A program made the position numbers and the translations under genes. Shown here piece after piece: positions 30,001 to 32,256 of a stretch of 64,000 bases of DNA. Where the stretch lies: assembly GCA_050949905.1 (NCBI GenBank), contig JBMNGP010000003.1, forward strand, positions 323,071 through 387,070. The letters run 5' to 3'. The stretch's first letter is position 1. Each line of letters begins with the position of its first letter. The DNA is from DUML01 sp050949905. Lineage in GTDB: Bacteria > Bacillota > Desulfitobacteriia > Desulfitobacteriales > Syntrophobotulaceae. Below the pieces are notes generated by a model, which made no database searches, had not been told where the DNA came from, and worked only from the letters and a program-made list of their open reading frames with translations.

Positions 30001-32208
30001 CTGATCGGGGACAATAATGATAATATTTTATCCGGTTTGGAAGGCAATGATGAACTCCGCGGAGGCGGCGGCAGCAACACCTTAAGCGGCGGCGTCGGGG
30101 ACGATGTGCTCTACGGTGGGCCTGGTCAGAATCGCTTTGTCTTTGCCGACGGCTGGGGCAGTGACATAATTTACGACTACGAGGGAGAAGAAGGACCTGG
30201 CAGCTATACCCTGGACTTCTCCGAGGCAGCGGCAAGCCTTGAAATAACTCTGGATGAGGCCATTTTGGCTGACAATAGAGTGGCAGCCCTTATTCTGGCT
30301 GTTGCCGGAGCCAATAGCCTGACCTATACAGGGAACGCCATGCAGGCCATCTACACCGGCACCGGGGACGATACTTTCCTGATTAATACCGGTGCAGCCA
30401 TTGCTCTTTATGGTGGAGCAGGCAAGGACACCTATAATATCAATGTTAACTCCGGTGCTTCCCTTGAGGGCGGGGATGGCGACGATACCTTCCGCCTGGC
30501 GGACGGGGTTATCTTAAGCGGCCTTCTCGATGGTCAGGCTGGGAGCAATACCCTTGATTGGAGCCAATATAGCACTGCCAGAAATGTTACACTGAGCGGA
30601 CTGGGCGGCCTGGAAGGCTTTAACGGCTTAGAAGCAAGCCTCTTACAAGGCTTTGCCAATATCAGCATCCTGCTGGGCAGTCAGGCTACAGGCACTTCCG
30701 ATACCCTCACCGGTCTTAATACAGCTTCGGCCTTTATCCTGGATGATGCACCTCATTACCAAAACAGCGGGCGCACCCTTTACTTCTCCGCTTTTGAAAC
30801 CTTAAAGGGCGGCAGCGGCAACGATAGCTTTGAGATTCACGGTCAGCAAACTTACGATCTTTACGGCGGAAACGGAGACGATACTTTTATCTTCTATGAT
30901 AATGCCCGGTTAAACGGCAGTATCGACGGACAGTCCGGCAACAACACCCTGGATTTTTCGGACTACACCACCACCTGCAACTTCTACTTAATCGGTCCAG
31001 GCAGCCTGTCCGGGTTTAACCTGAAAGAGGCCAGCCTGAGCGGGATCTTTGCCAATATCAACCGGATTGTAGGCGGCAGGGATATTGATTCTCTTACAGG
31101 CTTGGATTCACCGGCTACCTGGACAGTCGCAGGCGAAAACAGCGGCAGCTACAGTACGGACAGCAGGACGCTTACCTTTGCCGCCATTAATACCTTAAAC
31201 GGCGGGGCACTGGAAGACCGCTTTGTCTTCCTGCCCGGAGCAGCTTTAACAGGCCATATCGACGGGCGCGGCGGCCAGGATACTTTGGATTATTCGGCTT
31301 GGACACAAGACGTTTATGTTAATTTGTCTGACGGGGCTGCCAGCGCAGTAAGCGGCGGAATCAGCAGTATTGAAAATGCTACCGGCGGCAGCGGCGATGA
31401 TATTTTGGTAGGCGACCATAAAGCCAACACCCTGGACGGCGGTTCCGGCAATGATTATCTCGACGGCCGGGCCGGAAATGATACCCTCTACACCGGCAGC
31501 GGCTCGAATATGCTGCTCGGCGGCGAGGGAACGGATACAGCCTTTATTGCCTATGATTCCCATGACAATGTCCTGGGTGACGACCTGGAGAACCTGGTGT
31601 ACCTTGAGGCTCCTCCTAATCCTCCTGAACCGCCGGTTTCGAGTGGCGGAGACGAAGCAGGTCCGGCTCAGGAAATCTATACCAAATTATTCCAAAGAGT
31701 AACAGGCGGAACGATTTATTTCCAAGGCTTGATTGTGGAAATACCGCCTCTGGTACTGCCTGCGGATTTAACCTTTACCGTCCATATAGTCAATGCTCAG
31801 GATAAACAAAAGTATGTATCTTCGGGAATAGCGAACCAAGTAATCAGTGAACTCTACAATATCGTCAGTGAAACTGATTACTTTGGGGAAAACAATTTTA
31901 TCACCGTATGTATTCCTTTTGATGCGGCAAGAATTGCTGCCGGCGAGCTTCCCGTAGTCCATTATTTTGACCCGGATCAGGGTAAATGGGTGTCGATCCG
32001 CTCGCTGGCCGTCTATGACCCGCTGACAGGAAAATGGTATGCTGTGGCCAGAGTCAACCACTTGACCATGTTTACGGTCTTTGCGGTCAAAGCGGAGCTG
32101 GAAATGCTCCAACTGAAACTGGAGAACGGTCTCCGTTATATCTTGAAGGCTCGTTCCGGTGACTTGGAAGAATTGCTGGAAAAGAAGAAAAACCGTCTGG
32201 TTAGATAA
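1..32208 (+). CDS. Giant RTX-like/beta-helix surface protein, 5' end outside window
   Basis: A single open frame of 10,735 codons runs from the left edge to a TAA; the true start lies upstream, so the GTG at position 1 is not a start call. Residues ~1-1,880 are rich in short beta-strand repeats with G-x-I/L-x-I/V patterns, like filamentous haemagglutinin-type beta-helices. From ~1,885 to ~10,500 the protein consists of glycine/aspartate-rich modules of the GGSGNDTF and LDGGSGxNTLDYSAY type, related to RTX calcium-binding nonapeptides. A proline-rich linker (~10,535-10,555) leads to a ~175-residue non-repetitive C-terminal domain with a PADLTFTVHI stretch and a lysine-rich tail. I see no LPxTG or SLH motif. 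The probable role is a secreted, calcium-stabilised adhesin or matrix protein. The next gene starts only 48 bp downstream with no terminator between, so the two are probably co-transcribed. The substrate or partner is unknown. Confidence 0.9.
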   Translation: MVDQLVMIADHLAAYNTKVNTVNASVVGASGANAYNNVEALVEAGIGNGTYIDAYNINISANNRSLKNWLDSPNISSASGGAANLPAASSKTDIKHNTTVYVGNGAKLIVLGDAFNPGHLILNAFNAIEAKDSVKLDAGGLLALALAQSIIDVLENNAKVIVGNEATLQSVGDISLSARTTESLETKVDVDTYGLAGAGEGTAKSLARANNLIQIGERTYLFAAGAVNLLAGINNEKAVNSYDIKAYMDLMNNTVFSVPLPPQADALIAQINNITIGNLTVIESVKDTNLLAKDGYTITVGKGSGKDFVLSALGAELTGGSTKIESDSTVRVDGTVKVGVRSVQELIIGSDGNVVKQSEGVSFSRIYDTAYNNKLSEISRVDALARRYAGTEAGNAFKAQLEFLKAELAQLGVNGSTVIRIIVVDDIFAGAANINVEAYSLVGSGKLLAMSEAALINIENYSSDYLQLGKLVIPETDGGKLWFNHWSVVAAPGKTLNEVINERNRLKGAAFAEIKTSDTLPPPQITVKSTYTKDGWSPDIQLTGEIRNVGTPNNPGTVTITSTGSISSQGVIDAGTVTLEAGGSFVQSYVDTFYNVGGSPRSHWAVVASAREWGRINYPSGYSWPQFIAGNLLHPLYWIFGKTGAEIKTEINNYINNVILHPNNRNRQDPQLSEIRGDNIFIAARYLNINGLVQAGRDRYDVTLGSDIESLINWGKSANYFSTDINNGRNLLYQIGDFKIRYDLINDAIVVDDLKVRGGYLQVFGQILSTGTGKLLALDGYGTININNQTSYRMILKSLDTGNASPGTIVITDTAKKKGGTTNVYLTTKYQRSYNPVTGQYQVITKTWYSDQTEAQASSSISAGSTSTYNPVSGYRFEWVTGQDATEQTTEVYRTSKWLGIFNVDALMSDPRNLVSRETIRYGTPVLLPNGEYITYKPESVNEPYLYWFKTYDIGAGGKGTKVYENTSKSTNWIGTVTWTTTVIFEKGKKEVHYHSVKADYPILIEFAGGREGLINVLSKGNLILEGNLTNSSGDITLKSNGSIEQTSDSVIKAKNLYLQAGSGIGNNLPILVCLSGTLNALTGSGNINIRETEGSLNLKQVITDNGNVCLEAQTGIYKAASDSLVKGGVIELLAGTGPIGSSSGYLPLEAGTGDNQGLKAQANNNIYLSAHNLQVISIASNQGDVFIQLTGKLTDGNGSESIDPIASGNLLNLWDEASVPGSAGYYTPEEINALLIYSLTKNLTDTVFNKEIANITGNNITIVAPQGAGSFREIRIDFEGGLAELDTETRIMLAAAERGDVVFYDQNGNPVNPANPGATPAYLILKLYDDIDIEASGQVSVSAAAGDIHLGSENNITLGNINGLAIRIKTANNLYNGASAGVPNIVGDNLILEAGTANIGTSDKPVTLTINNPATNTNTLKAIAGQNIYLSSQAYGSENGDLRLDFIYAPSLVKLVSTGYLRGINGSSLPSIIGNSLDLTALSIGEENNYLLIDLAEAGTLNVIATNNIYIYEINGNMTVGLVNSGSNVYLKAANIFGTTQGTGTETHIDAPNINLNALAGTIGRSDQYLNIATSGRGTITALSQGDLYINEVGGDLKIDRVTTQGDGTTAYIKAVQRILNGTDGISIIANKLYLQDPLGIGTEADPLRVQVVYLEASAGNSGMWLQNNGSLNIGGVSPDQGVSSAGLINIAVSGSLNIAESITAGSLLELTSTASLIINSTVTGDGAVSISGGSVTILGSVNGGSTILISSLGEITVSGTVTGAGQITLNASGPITVTNVINSASEINITSSANLIISGSVAAGGDITLIALDAPADGNDIIIQNGAIILSQNALVSLLAGDRIIVEAEAILQAATEIIIGIDAGTVDANGGSAEIYGKILVPLLTLSGGDHADTILIDTDFALPNTVITGGKGDDLITLNKLTTMIGQYGGERVSISLDGQEGSDSIIINLFGVSDYLVKVNDSGLIGEDILTLNGTENADQILIRAYFIALINEGLDGNHDGYDDVERINYNGTLEKVLINTLGGNDYVVADDSSAYICIDGGEGDDYFQIGQVFLSPRAANANVAPGDEIITVETTQGYLTNGVSVPMDVYGGNGNDVFQVYHNKAELGLYGEDGNDKFVVRAFVILDDSALQAMTNLVGGSGNDEIHYAINAPVNIEGGEGEDTLTVLGTEFADNFVVTENGVYGAGLNITFDTIEILEVDGMQGDDIFYVLSVKAGVKLILVGHLGSDTFVFGGDINGRVVSYDENGNPIDFSGPEWEASHQTGLIQGEVIIDGGLPNMDHALAGALMLPHETNNHIPWGTVTDATSTTLTDTALDFTDKLNPEYDAALYIAILDDLGRILDTRKVSAYDAHTITVQTPWTTVPAGAQYVILYLSPTLFEDEDEQTDSMKVYNDRSGTNDTGSLTYNKLSGLNMLKGITYSNLEHIQIWLGTGNDTFTVGSTPAGTVVEVSGNEGNDTFNLEQAQNNLTINGDAGEDCFNVQFAPESLGTVNLYGGSGNDTFNILPNGAVPALDLTMDGGAGNDTWYFYESWGQIDRLLDSGSGIDTLDFTRVGSEQKLRFIISNNQVTVTIGDVADLTLANSVIHDGNTIENLIGGPENDTFQFADGASLASGDTGAGAGTAVSTIDGYLGNANLLDYSRYTSGITVNLSLNQATGLHFVTNLQNVTGGSGDDEITGDNAGNVINGGPGNDILIGLGGDDYYMFQDNWGSDIIIEATGGGNDTVSFYAPVGDTITWIMQPVTTDLIFRLDNNGVWDTVTDANNAQNNLKFTSRQLEYAFGSLGRDSLYTLDTDSTFYLDGVNTDTDPNFTPDLNPTMVSEEERNTYTALLESGNYILEFANIERIFAGSGQDEFNLAGRTQSYELFGGAGDDIFRFADGITMADRDYQAIIDGQGGRDTLHLDYTTDVFIDLSLGRTSAIADGALNRILNMENIIGGAGNDILTGDDGDNILYGGGGNDILSGGLGNDTYLFGDNWGEDIIIELPGEDNDTLSFAGNLPLGLAPATAKILFVLGLTDLVAGDGVNTVTYDALTCQGNNIENLVGGSGDDTFRLLDGAGLNGQIDGFTGSDTLDYSAYTTELNFVLTATGSLDGFNGKEASLNGGFFNIDRIMAGLSGSDRLTGLDTEAVFNINTSDINYQVGHNHLTFTNFEYINGGSAADTFNFLGTNEQVKEYRGGAGNDIFNIFGLAAVPGRIDGQGGIDRLDYSNYDRGDHSGVFVDLVSQLAEAVFNKLAGGILGIESLTGSNFNDILIGDEYDNILEGLDGDDILLAGSGIDILRGGLGSDVYRFLADWGSVLIEDLGGLADELDFSEVSLSLTFTFMLGGLAVNGGGQTVNITGNNVERIRGGKNNDTFIFGEDGVTLAGGAGIIDGGGGENTLDYQTFSASSPVAVDLALGTATGTNGIQNIRHIYGGAGNDTLLGDDLNNTLRGGTGHDYLDGRGGSDTLDESNATTDLNINLSRSDAQDTGLGLDTIINIENLRTGSGNDILQGKGTGEASILEGGQGNDTYVFAGDWNNISVIDNGGDDTYDFSAVSTDLTFDLNDTIFISDNSHSHSNLTGGIERFLGGSGNDTFKIGDNLPSGITLDGQGGQDILDFGALSTASTVHLTGIGTISDLSGRYGFDGTENSLGLNFNNMDVFVGSNASGVTDILQGADLEAVWTFTDTEKSYTSGEALAIFSGYEILRGGSLSDSFAFPGSAQFTGSLDGGAGDDTLDFSTYGSGIIADLEHLTVTGLNGTFTNMEMLLGSAYTDCLSAKESGSTFVLTDMKSGVADGWLTFADIDQIAGKAGNDHLDYRQYEEAIELAISGISALGGFDGNESVCGIQFSSINTLTGSEASDRVTGMAAAATWFITGSGSGSYQAGGETLTFTAIENLIGGSDEDTLSYAEYDGNITVALTGTGTDKGFRGLADGIETFDNIDIILGSALSGGMDTLHGADLAAQWIFTKDGEQDKFTYQASGRILDFSGFELLRGGNLADTFLFNLDALFPGSLDGGDGDNSLDYTTYNGNAAVSLSGIGSTTGFAGTASGLTGTFDNINILKGGDGSDTLTGADLSATFELDGSDRYLAASRELAFSGLEIINGGSLDDTFLISGNVVYNLSGGAGDDRFVFSDGASLSGTLDGGSGLDTLDFTANTSAISVSLTAYTSEGYNGNQSALSHGFTGIDSLKAPDIDGVNGDRLYGVAYLAGQWILDGLNSSYRAEGAESGLNFTGFGLLYGGNKDDLFILTGQESGRLFGGLGNDTFRLLDGAGLTGNIDGGGGVNTLDYSDYTTSVYINLSTFTATNISTSVVGIHNIYGGQSNDTLIGDSGDNVLAGNGGNDRLEGGLGDDIYLFADNFGRDTVIDTANSDTNTLDFSGVTADLHFITGSYQVVSGLNIVTYGSKSEGFLSLIQYFIGGTGNDTFSFDPDNELPLGTVIDGGEGSDTLDYSAYSTPVQVNLAAGTATGQFTYLHMENALGGIGDDILIGNQEDNILSGGMGNDKLTGNGGNDTLDGGGGDDTYYFGDNWGSDTLDDADGLDTLDFSALTTDLIFTINTNNLVVTDGISALTTAQNTLERLLGGQGSDSFVFGDGAQLAGGGEGTFLDGGQGSNTLDYSAYTTGVEINLSQGLAAGVEQISFIQNVIGGQGNDILTGDDSDNILRGGAGGDELYGLGGNDTLEGGTGDDLLAGGAGDDSYVFTANWGEDSIVEEAGQGSDTLDFSLITDNLAFTFDLHSLTVSDGTSTFTSGGEHLENFVAGSGDDLFRFLDGAQITGLIDGQAGYNTLDFSASNTERHFVLISLGTITGFGGTAGGLGLGFNNISKVIGSSTSSDSLTGLNAQSWFNLSAYQYISGNTLDFSGFEILQGGTAADTFIFTDSTDFAGTILGGAGSDSLDYSGCTLAVTINLQTWQATGLSGTFGEIENLVGGSGSDTLIGPDSGAIFALTGSGSGLVNAFSFTSLENLQGGSGSDTLSYHNYETAVTLDLENGTASGLNSFTGIENFIGSIFDSDVLKGRESGSSFILTGADSGQVDGLAFASFENLKGGSGDDIFLLSGAGYLSGSIDGGSGENTLDYSAYTAGGIQVILGSPVNSGTATALGGVFANITQLVGTYFDDTLTGPDTDTRLEINGQNSGAISGNSGGSGSLRFSGIENLQAGNGNDTFAFSGSGCLSGSLDGGGGENTLDYSGYTAGGIQVTLGSLAYSGTATALGGSFSSIAFLIGSSLLDILTGPDSGATFNINGDNAGTITTVNSSFGFSGVETLIGGSGNDTFAFSGDGALSGSVHGGAGIDTLDYSAYHHQGDGVSGVSIDLLTGKATGINNGAENSMSGIENLLGSAWNDLLSGDNQNNIIDGRAGDDEIYGLDGDDILSGGSGNDILDGGAGNDTYVLEDGFGRDTVVENANNGSDTLDMSAVTESLLFIIDDTGLRVETINIPLTHILIHNGGQIENLVGGKADDTFRFLGSAFLPGTIDGREGSNTLDYSGYLSGRTVTLTGWGTLNGFAGIDSSALNSLLAFDNIETLLGSNAGGNTLCGLDSDSTYRLTGPAEGTYQNGERSLSFAAIERLAGGSGHDILDLSGLASGRDITLSGVDNDGFSGSETALPGGFAGMNELIGSAALDTFTGLDQGATFEIADTVIYRCHTSVLLLQGLENLRGGSGDDTFVFSEDALFAGTIDGQGGKDTLDYSAYRTAVTLTLTGLGAYDGFSGTAANLSAFTNIDRYLAGHTAGDVLTGLDEDTVWELEGFSLYASGNHELELEGVEILRGGSGNDTFIIRGEVHFFLDGGAGNNTLDFSAYNRGDDSGLIINLETLTATGIIGFSNIHNLVGSAWNDTLIGSDSGAEFSITGENTGTVTFVNGSFSFTGVENLVGGSGDDTFVFSGSGSISSTLTGGLGTDTLDYSSYLSAQGDHSGVFVDLSTGTATGINSGAENSLSSIENLLGSALNDILSGDEASNVIDGGDGDDELHGLDGDDTLIGGSGNDILDGGAGNDTLIGGSGNDLLAGGAGNDTYVFADGFGLDTVTEDEDGGSDTLDLSAVTEKLTFLIDDAGIGVEAAEGPLTDKITHLGNQLENLVGGSSDDRFAFSGSGNINGEIDGREGFNTLDYSGYGFGISLDLETLTATGLKAFSNIQALVGSSLSDTLIGPYTAADYRLTAENAGTVTFLSGIFSFSELENLVGGSGDDTFSFSGDGSISGIISGGTGSDTLDYSAYNPGDGSGVTVNLSTGSATGVGLGEAHSISGIENLVGSAYNDILSGDEGSNVIDGGAGDDELYGLGGDDTLIGGSGNDLLAGGDGSDTYLFANDFGLDSVVENADSGSDTLDFSTVTNAMLFTLDNTGLSAGYGTSLVTHTGQFVENLTATAYDDTFFFNEGAALDGTLDAGAGIDTLDYSSYGSGVNVNLSTGAATGVGGGNAGCLSGIENLLGSEFNDLLMGDNHNNIIDGRAGNDQIYGLDGDDTLIGGDGNDLLDGGSGDDTYLFADGFGQDEVRESEEGGNDWLDFTHVTADLTITYGPTLTIISTTGGTVSYNHNTVENHIGNAGVYTFVLLEGAGLNGVLEGLGSRTILDLSAYNAYLEVILTGLGSLNGFAGIIDSLSFSFNNVDEIIGSLAAGHTLKGLNGEALWVLADGGSTYTASDRTLDFSGFAVLIGGDGDDTFRLDGNSVYTGSLDGGGGENTLTYAGYTLPVLVQILGMSAEGFLGTGTGLNGTFSQIDLVIGNGANATFTGADLEATFVIGDGDDRYLYQENILRLEGFGTLVGGSAADTFIISGSSAYNLQGGAGDDIFKLSGAAVLTGVIDGGLGSDWLDYSEYDQGDNSGITVNLTTGLATGVGGGMAGSLSGVENLIGSRFNDTLTGDESANSIDGGAGDDELNGLGGDDTYIFGENWGSDTISDDFDGLNILDFSAVSVDLEIDLQALRITTILDAGQNKVDYSGIKRIIAGSGNDTFLISGPQSMELYGGAGDDRFVFSAEGRLNGLIDGGSGQDALDYSGDLSTLLTVRVFILTGAGSCDGFNGTEGETLAGGFANIDLIVGGLGLDALHGCNIDSEFNIYADRVEYSSGSRTLITTLLENLVGGHRNDSFIFHGSAELPGEQNSIDGQGGEDTLDYSNYAGSVAVYLLSGVATGVQNGVAGIENIIGSPLSDILSGDDGVNSIDGGAGDDEIYGLGGNDTLSGGLGNDFLDGGTGIDIVDYSGNTSAGITISLLTGIADSAESGQDTLTGIENIRGTIFADEITGDNNNNIIDGNGGNDILQGQGGDDTYIFADNWGTVVVIDSAGTDTLDFSRVTVSLVFLIAPHELLVSDGLNSVTNIGNPGLEIEHLLGGISDDCFTLADGAFLNGALDGQGGSNSLDFSAYQSGLNIALSGLGSHSGYAGSLIEIPGGFNNISAILGGKGEDTLSGLNTDSAWIIDGDNNSYSAKDSNRTLTFSGLEKLQGGNFADYFHIRPGEQTILIWAGGGDDILVMADGTVLNGWFDGQGGLDILDYSAVNSAIEIYLSLELGYTDGFNGSVTFLNFGFFNMNGVLGGSGEDAFYGRDATAVFDLSPESQRYTDSASGRSFTMSKLENLFGGSQDDTFNISGTVKANLFGQEGNDTFNFLSGAILNGFVDGGWGFDSLDYSAYAAQLDIELSALGLLDGFTGLATGISGQFRNIDRLKGGSGTDSLHGLDSDSLWTINTSANSYETAGRTLLFTGLETLLGGSGNDTFLFTDGSSLGDSVSGSGSLDGGSGYNTLDYSPYTSALHIVLSGAGAEGYSGTENLTLGSGFARINRIIGGSASDTLTTLDSDSTFRIDGANAGRYLTGDPAGEYVLEFVSFDNLLAGSGSDTFYFSGTGFIAGSINGGGGRDTLDYSSYEQGDNSGVSVNLAGGSATGVGQGTLGKVAGIEDLVGSPYADSLTGDENANMITGLGGNDILNGLGGDDIYVFADGWGQDTVLESSDGGSDTFDFTAVSADLRFIFAEDFCVSDNSGENKVFQSGGEIENCLGGSGNDTFVFSGSGTLNGSLDGGSGENTLDYSAYTAGGIQVNLLATGGLNGFSGTATALGGTFSNIRGLMGSNFADTLAGSHTDTIYEITGQNSGTLSNNLGSFRFSGIENLLGGNGDDQFAFSGSGQLSGSLDGGSGENTLDYSSYTAGGIQVNLASTGGQYGANGTATALGGTFSNIRGLVGSNFADTLVGPDTDTSYEISGQNSGTLSDSLGSFCFSHMENLTGGSGSDTFIFSGAGTISGSIDGSSGYDSLEIPDYGIAIQAVLTAAGLADGFNGTLAGGLILTFANLDHLVLGGENNSLTGLNATASWEVLPDAVLYRSLDYTLRIEGLRILTGGSLDDLFILSGSLTYDLYGGEGNDSFKLLANAELSGILDGQGGNDTLDYREYNPGVQVNLGNTSFTWEEVVFPAQSAPGINGGAADGFLNIESVTGSAGDDLLIGSDGCNTLDGHLGDDILIGGKGDDLYLFGDEWGSDVIIETAGGGNDTVSFAPATANLTFSWEEAQGAIFNLLVTDGLNRLSHQGIQVENLLGGSGHDTFLIINTQGLNLDGGAGDDSFIFLGDAALNGYISGGSGEDTLDFADSVNSTDIRLTLAGPEGFSGLQANITGGFNGIDSLSGSQADNDTLTGLDDPSVYTLRDNDENTIQALGFQLNFRGYENLIAGSGNDIFEFTGNAVLNGSLDGGTGKDTLDYTAYISGVTVNLLNGAGTGIGGGKNNTILGIENLVGSAYDDSLTGNNDDNILSGSAGDDELYGLEGNDILSGGLGDDLLDGGLGLDTVDYSGNNFAGIELSLLAGTATSTESGQDILAGIENVIGTDFDDRLIGDDNANHLEGRGGNDTIFGLGGSDILNGGSGHNVLSGGSGSDTYLFTEDWEQSEIMETAGDGSDTLDFSALDFDLAFELFSASGTVTADGRLVFWNGQAPETLLGGTGNDTFSFKDGASLGTVINGGGGENTLDYSAYGSAIEVNLQTFGATGLKDLSNIQILIGSAFSDTLIGPETDTVFTLTGQNSGTVGLSSGSFSFISIENLLGGSGNDTFAFVESGHLSGSLDGGAGYNTLDFSAYTAGGIQVILGTAAGTGTVTALGGTFSNISSLVGSPAVDTLRGPDTSTEFNITGVDNGNVGNGFFFSGVENITGGSGNDIFRFSAGAGVTGILSGGSGTDLLDFSAYTTGVEVNLSLGIMTVNGLNAGVNGVENITGGQGDDILTGDDGNNSLNGGPGHDILNGLGGHDILNGGAGKDSLSGGSGDDTYVFEAGWGTGDEIVDDAGQDTVTFAGFSGSLTFELGDGGWNVTDGLNSLKHDGHDIETLTGGSGDDSFIISGAAQGWLQGGAGNDTFYFTGSGSLIGGLDGGTGTNTLDYSAYTGGAVVVNLAQNTAANGGREYRIDNILYFLGSPAEDEIIGFDQDTVFVITGPGSGKVDDAFFFSGVENLTGGSGNDTFAFVGNGSIAGSIDGAGGHNTLDYSAYTAGGIQVSLGTTGGTGTASALGGLFANISVLLGSSGNDALKSSDIGSVFTLTGAETGNVDGILSFRSIEILTGGSASDTFILQDGVIYSGQIDGGAGEDTLDLSAYATALSVTLTTLGSLDGFNGSLNSLSGGFRNLDRLLGSGSDTLIGTNFDSVFDLSAGEYLSGGHTLAYSGFGLLKGGSGNDIFVLDSAAEFNGRIDGGNGSDTLDYRQYGAQVTVDLSQGSATAVSGGALESVSGIENVLGSLTHNNTLIGNNEDNTLAGGTGDDEISGLGGNDTLSGGGGTDTLAGGSGNDIYLFLPGWGEVRISENNNQGEDTLDFSAVDVNLTFLFEGSGIRIWDVLGNQVNTVINTEKILGGLADDTFSFVGEAVYDGAIDGNSGNNTLDYSGYNTGRNIILTGAGSLVGFNGSEESIKGGFANINILVGSAQMDSLSGMNADAQWFIDLDGYRYSAGGRTLEFSAVENLLGGSGRDTFSLVDEAGHSGSIQGGAGLDLLDYSAYTSTVIVNLAAGTATAISAGISGIENVTGGSGDDLLIGDNNDNILSGLEGNDELRGGGGSNTLSGGVGDDVLYGGPGQNRFVFADGWGSDIIYDYEGEEGPGSYTLDFSEAAASLEITLDEAILADNRVAALILAVAGANSLTYTGNAMQAIYTGTGDDTFLINTGAAIALYGGAGKDTYNINVNSGASLEGGDGDDTFRLADGVILSGLLDGQAGSNTLDWSQYSTARNVTLSGLGGLEGFNGLEASLLQGFANISILLGSQATGTSDTLTGLNTASAFILDDAPHYQNSGRTLYFSAFETLKGGSGNDSFEIHGQQTYDLYGGNGDDTFIFYDNARLNGSIDGQSGNNTLDFSDYTTTCNFYLIGPGSLSGFNLKEASLSGIFANINRIVGGRDIDSLTGLDSPATWTVAGENSGSYSTDSRTLTFAAINTLNGGALEDRFVFLPGAALTGHIDGRGGQDTLDYSAWTQDVYVNLSDGAASAVSGGISSIENATGGSGDDILVGDHKANTLDGGSGNDYLDGRAGNDTLYTGSGSNMLLGGEGTDTAFIAYDSHDNVLGDDLENLVYLEAPPNPPEPPVSSGGDEAGPAQEIYTKLFQRVTGGTIYFQGLIVEIPPLVLPADLTFTVHIVNAQDKQKYVSSGIANQVISELYNIVSETDYFGENNFITVCIPFDAARIAAGELPVVHYFDPDQGKWVSIRSLAVYDPLTGKWYAVARVNHLTMFTVFAVKAELEMLQLKLENGLRYILKARSGDLEELLEKKKNRLVR
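5665..31520 (+). repeat. Long array of RTX-like coding modules
   Basis: The coding sequence repeats on several scales. The smallest unit is GGxGxDx(T/x)(F/L/Y), encoded largely by GGC GGC AGC GGC AAY GAT. These units are built into blocks of roughly 80-130 codons that run in a recurrent order: GNDTFxF, LxGSLDGG, NTLDYSAY, a VNL strand, IENLxGS and DTLxGxD. About twenty blocks carry an aromatic-Gly-x-Asp element such as DNWGSDTI followed by DTLDFS; examples lie near 8130, 8930, 13545, 18020, 21790, 23780, 27735 and 30140. Blocks are diverged rather than identical, so the array is old, with some recent local duplications. Confidence 0.9.
24021..24698 (+). repeat. Near-identical tandem pair of 339-bp modules
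   Basis: Two consecutive 339-bp (113-codon) units begin at 24021 and 24360. Both read SLDGGSGENTLDYS, then YTAGGIQVNL, TATALGGTFSNIRGL, GSNFADTL and GQNSGTLS, with long matching stretches at the DNA level. This is the closest adjacent pair I found in the array and points to a recent tandem duplication. More diverged relatives of the same module lie near 15170, 15520, 27120 and 28330. Confidence 0.75.
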
Positions 32209-32256
32209 ACAGAGTAAATAGAAATTAATATTTTAGCGAAAGCGGAGGAAAAAAGC

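Noticed and set aside
5665..31520. CRISPR-like array
   Set aside because: The repeats are in-frame protein-coding modules of variable length with no unique spacers.
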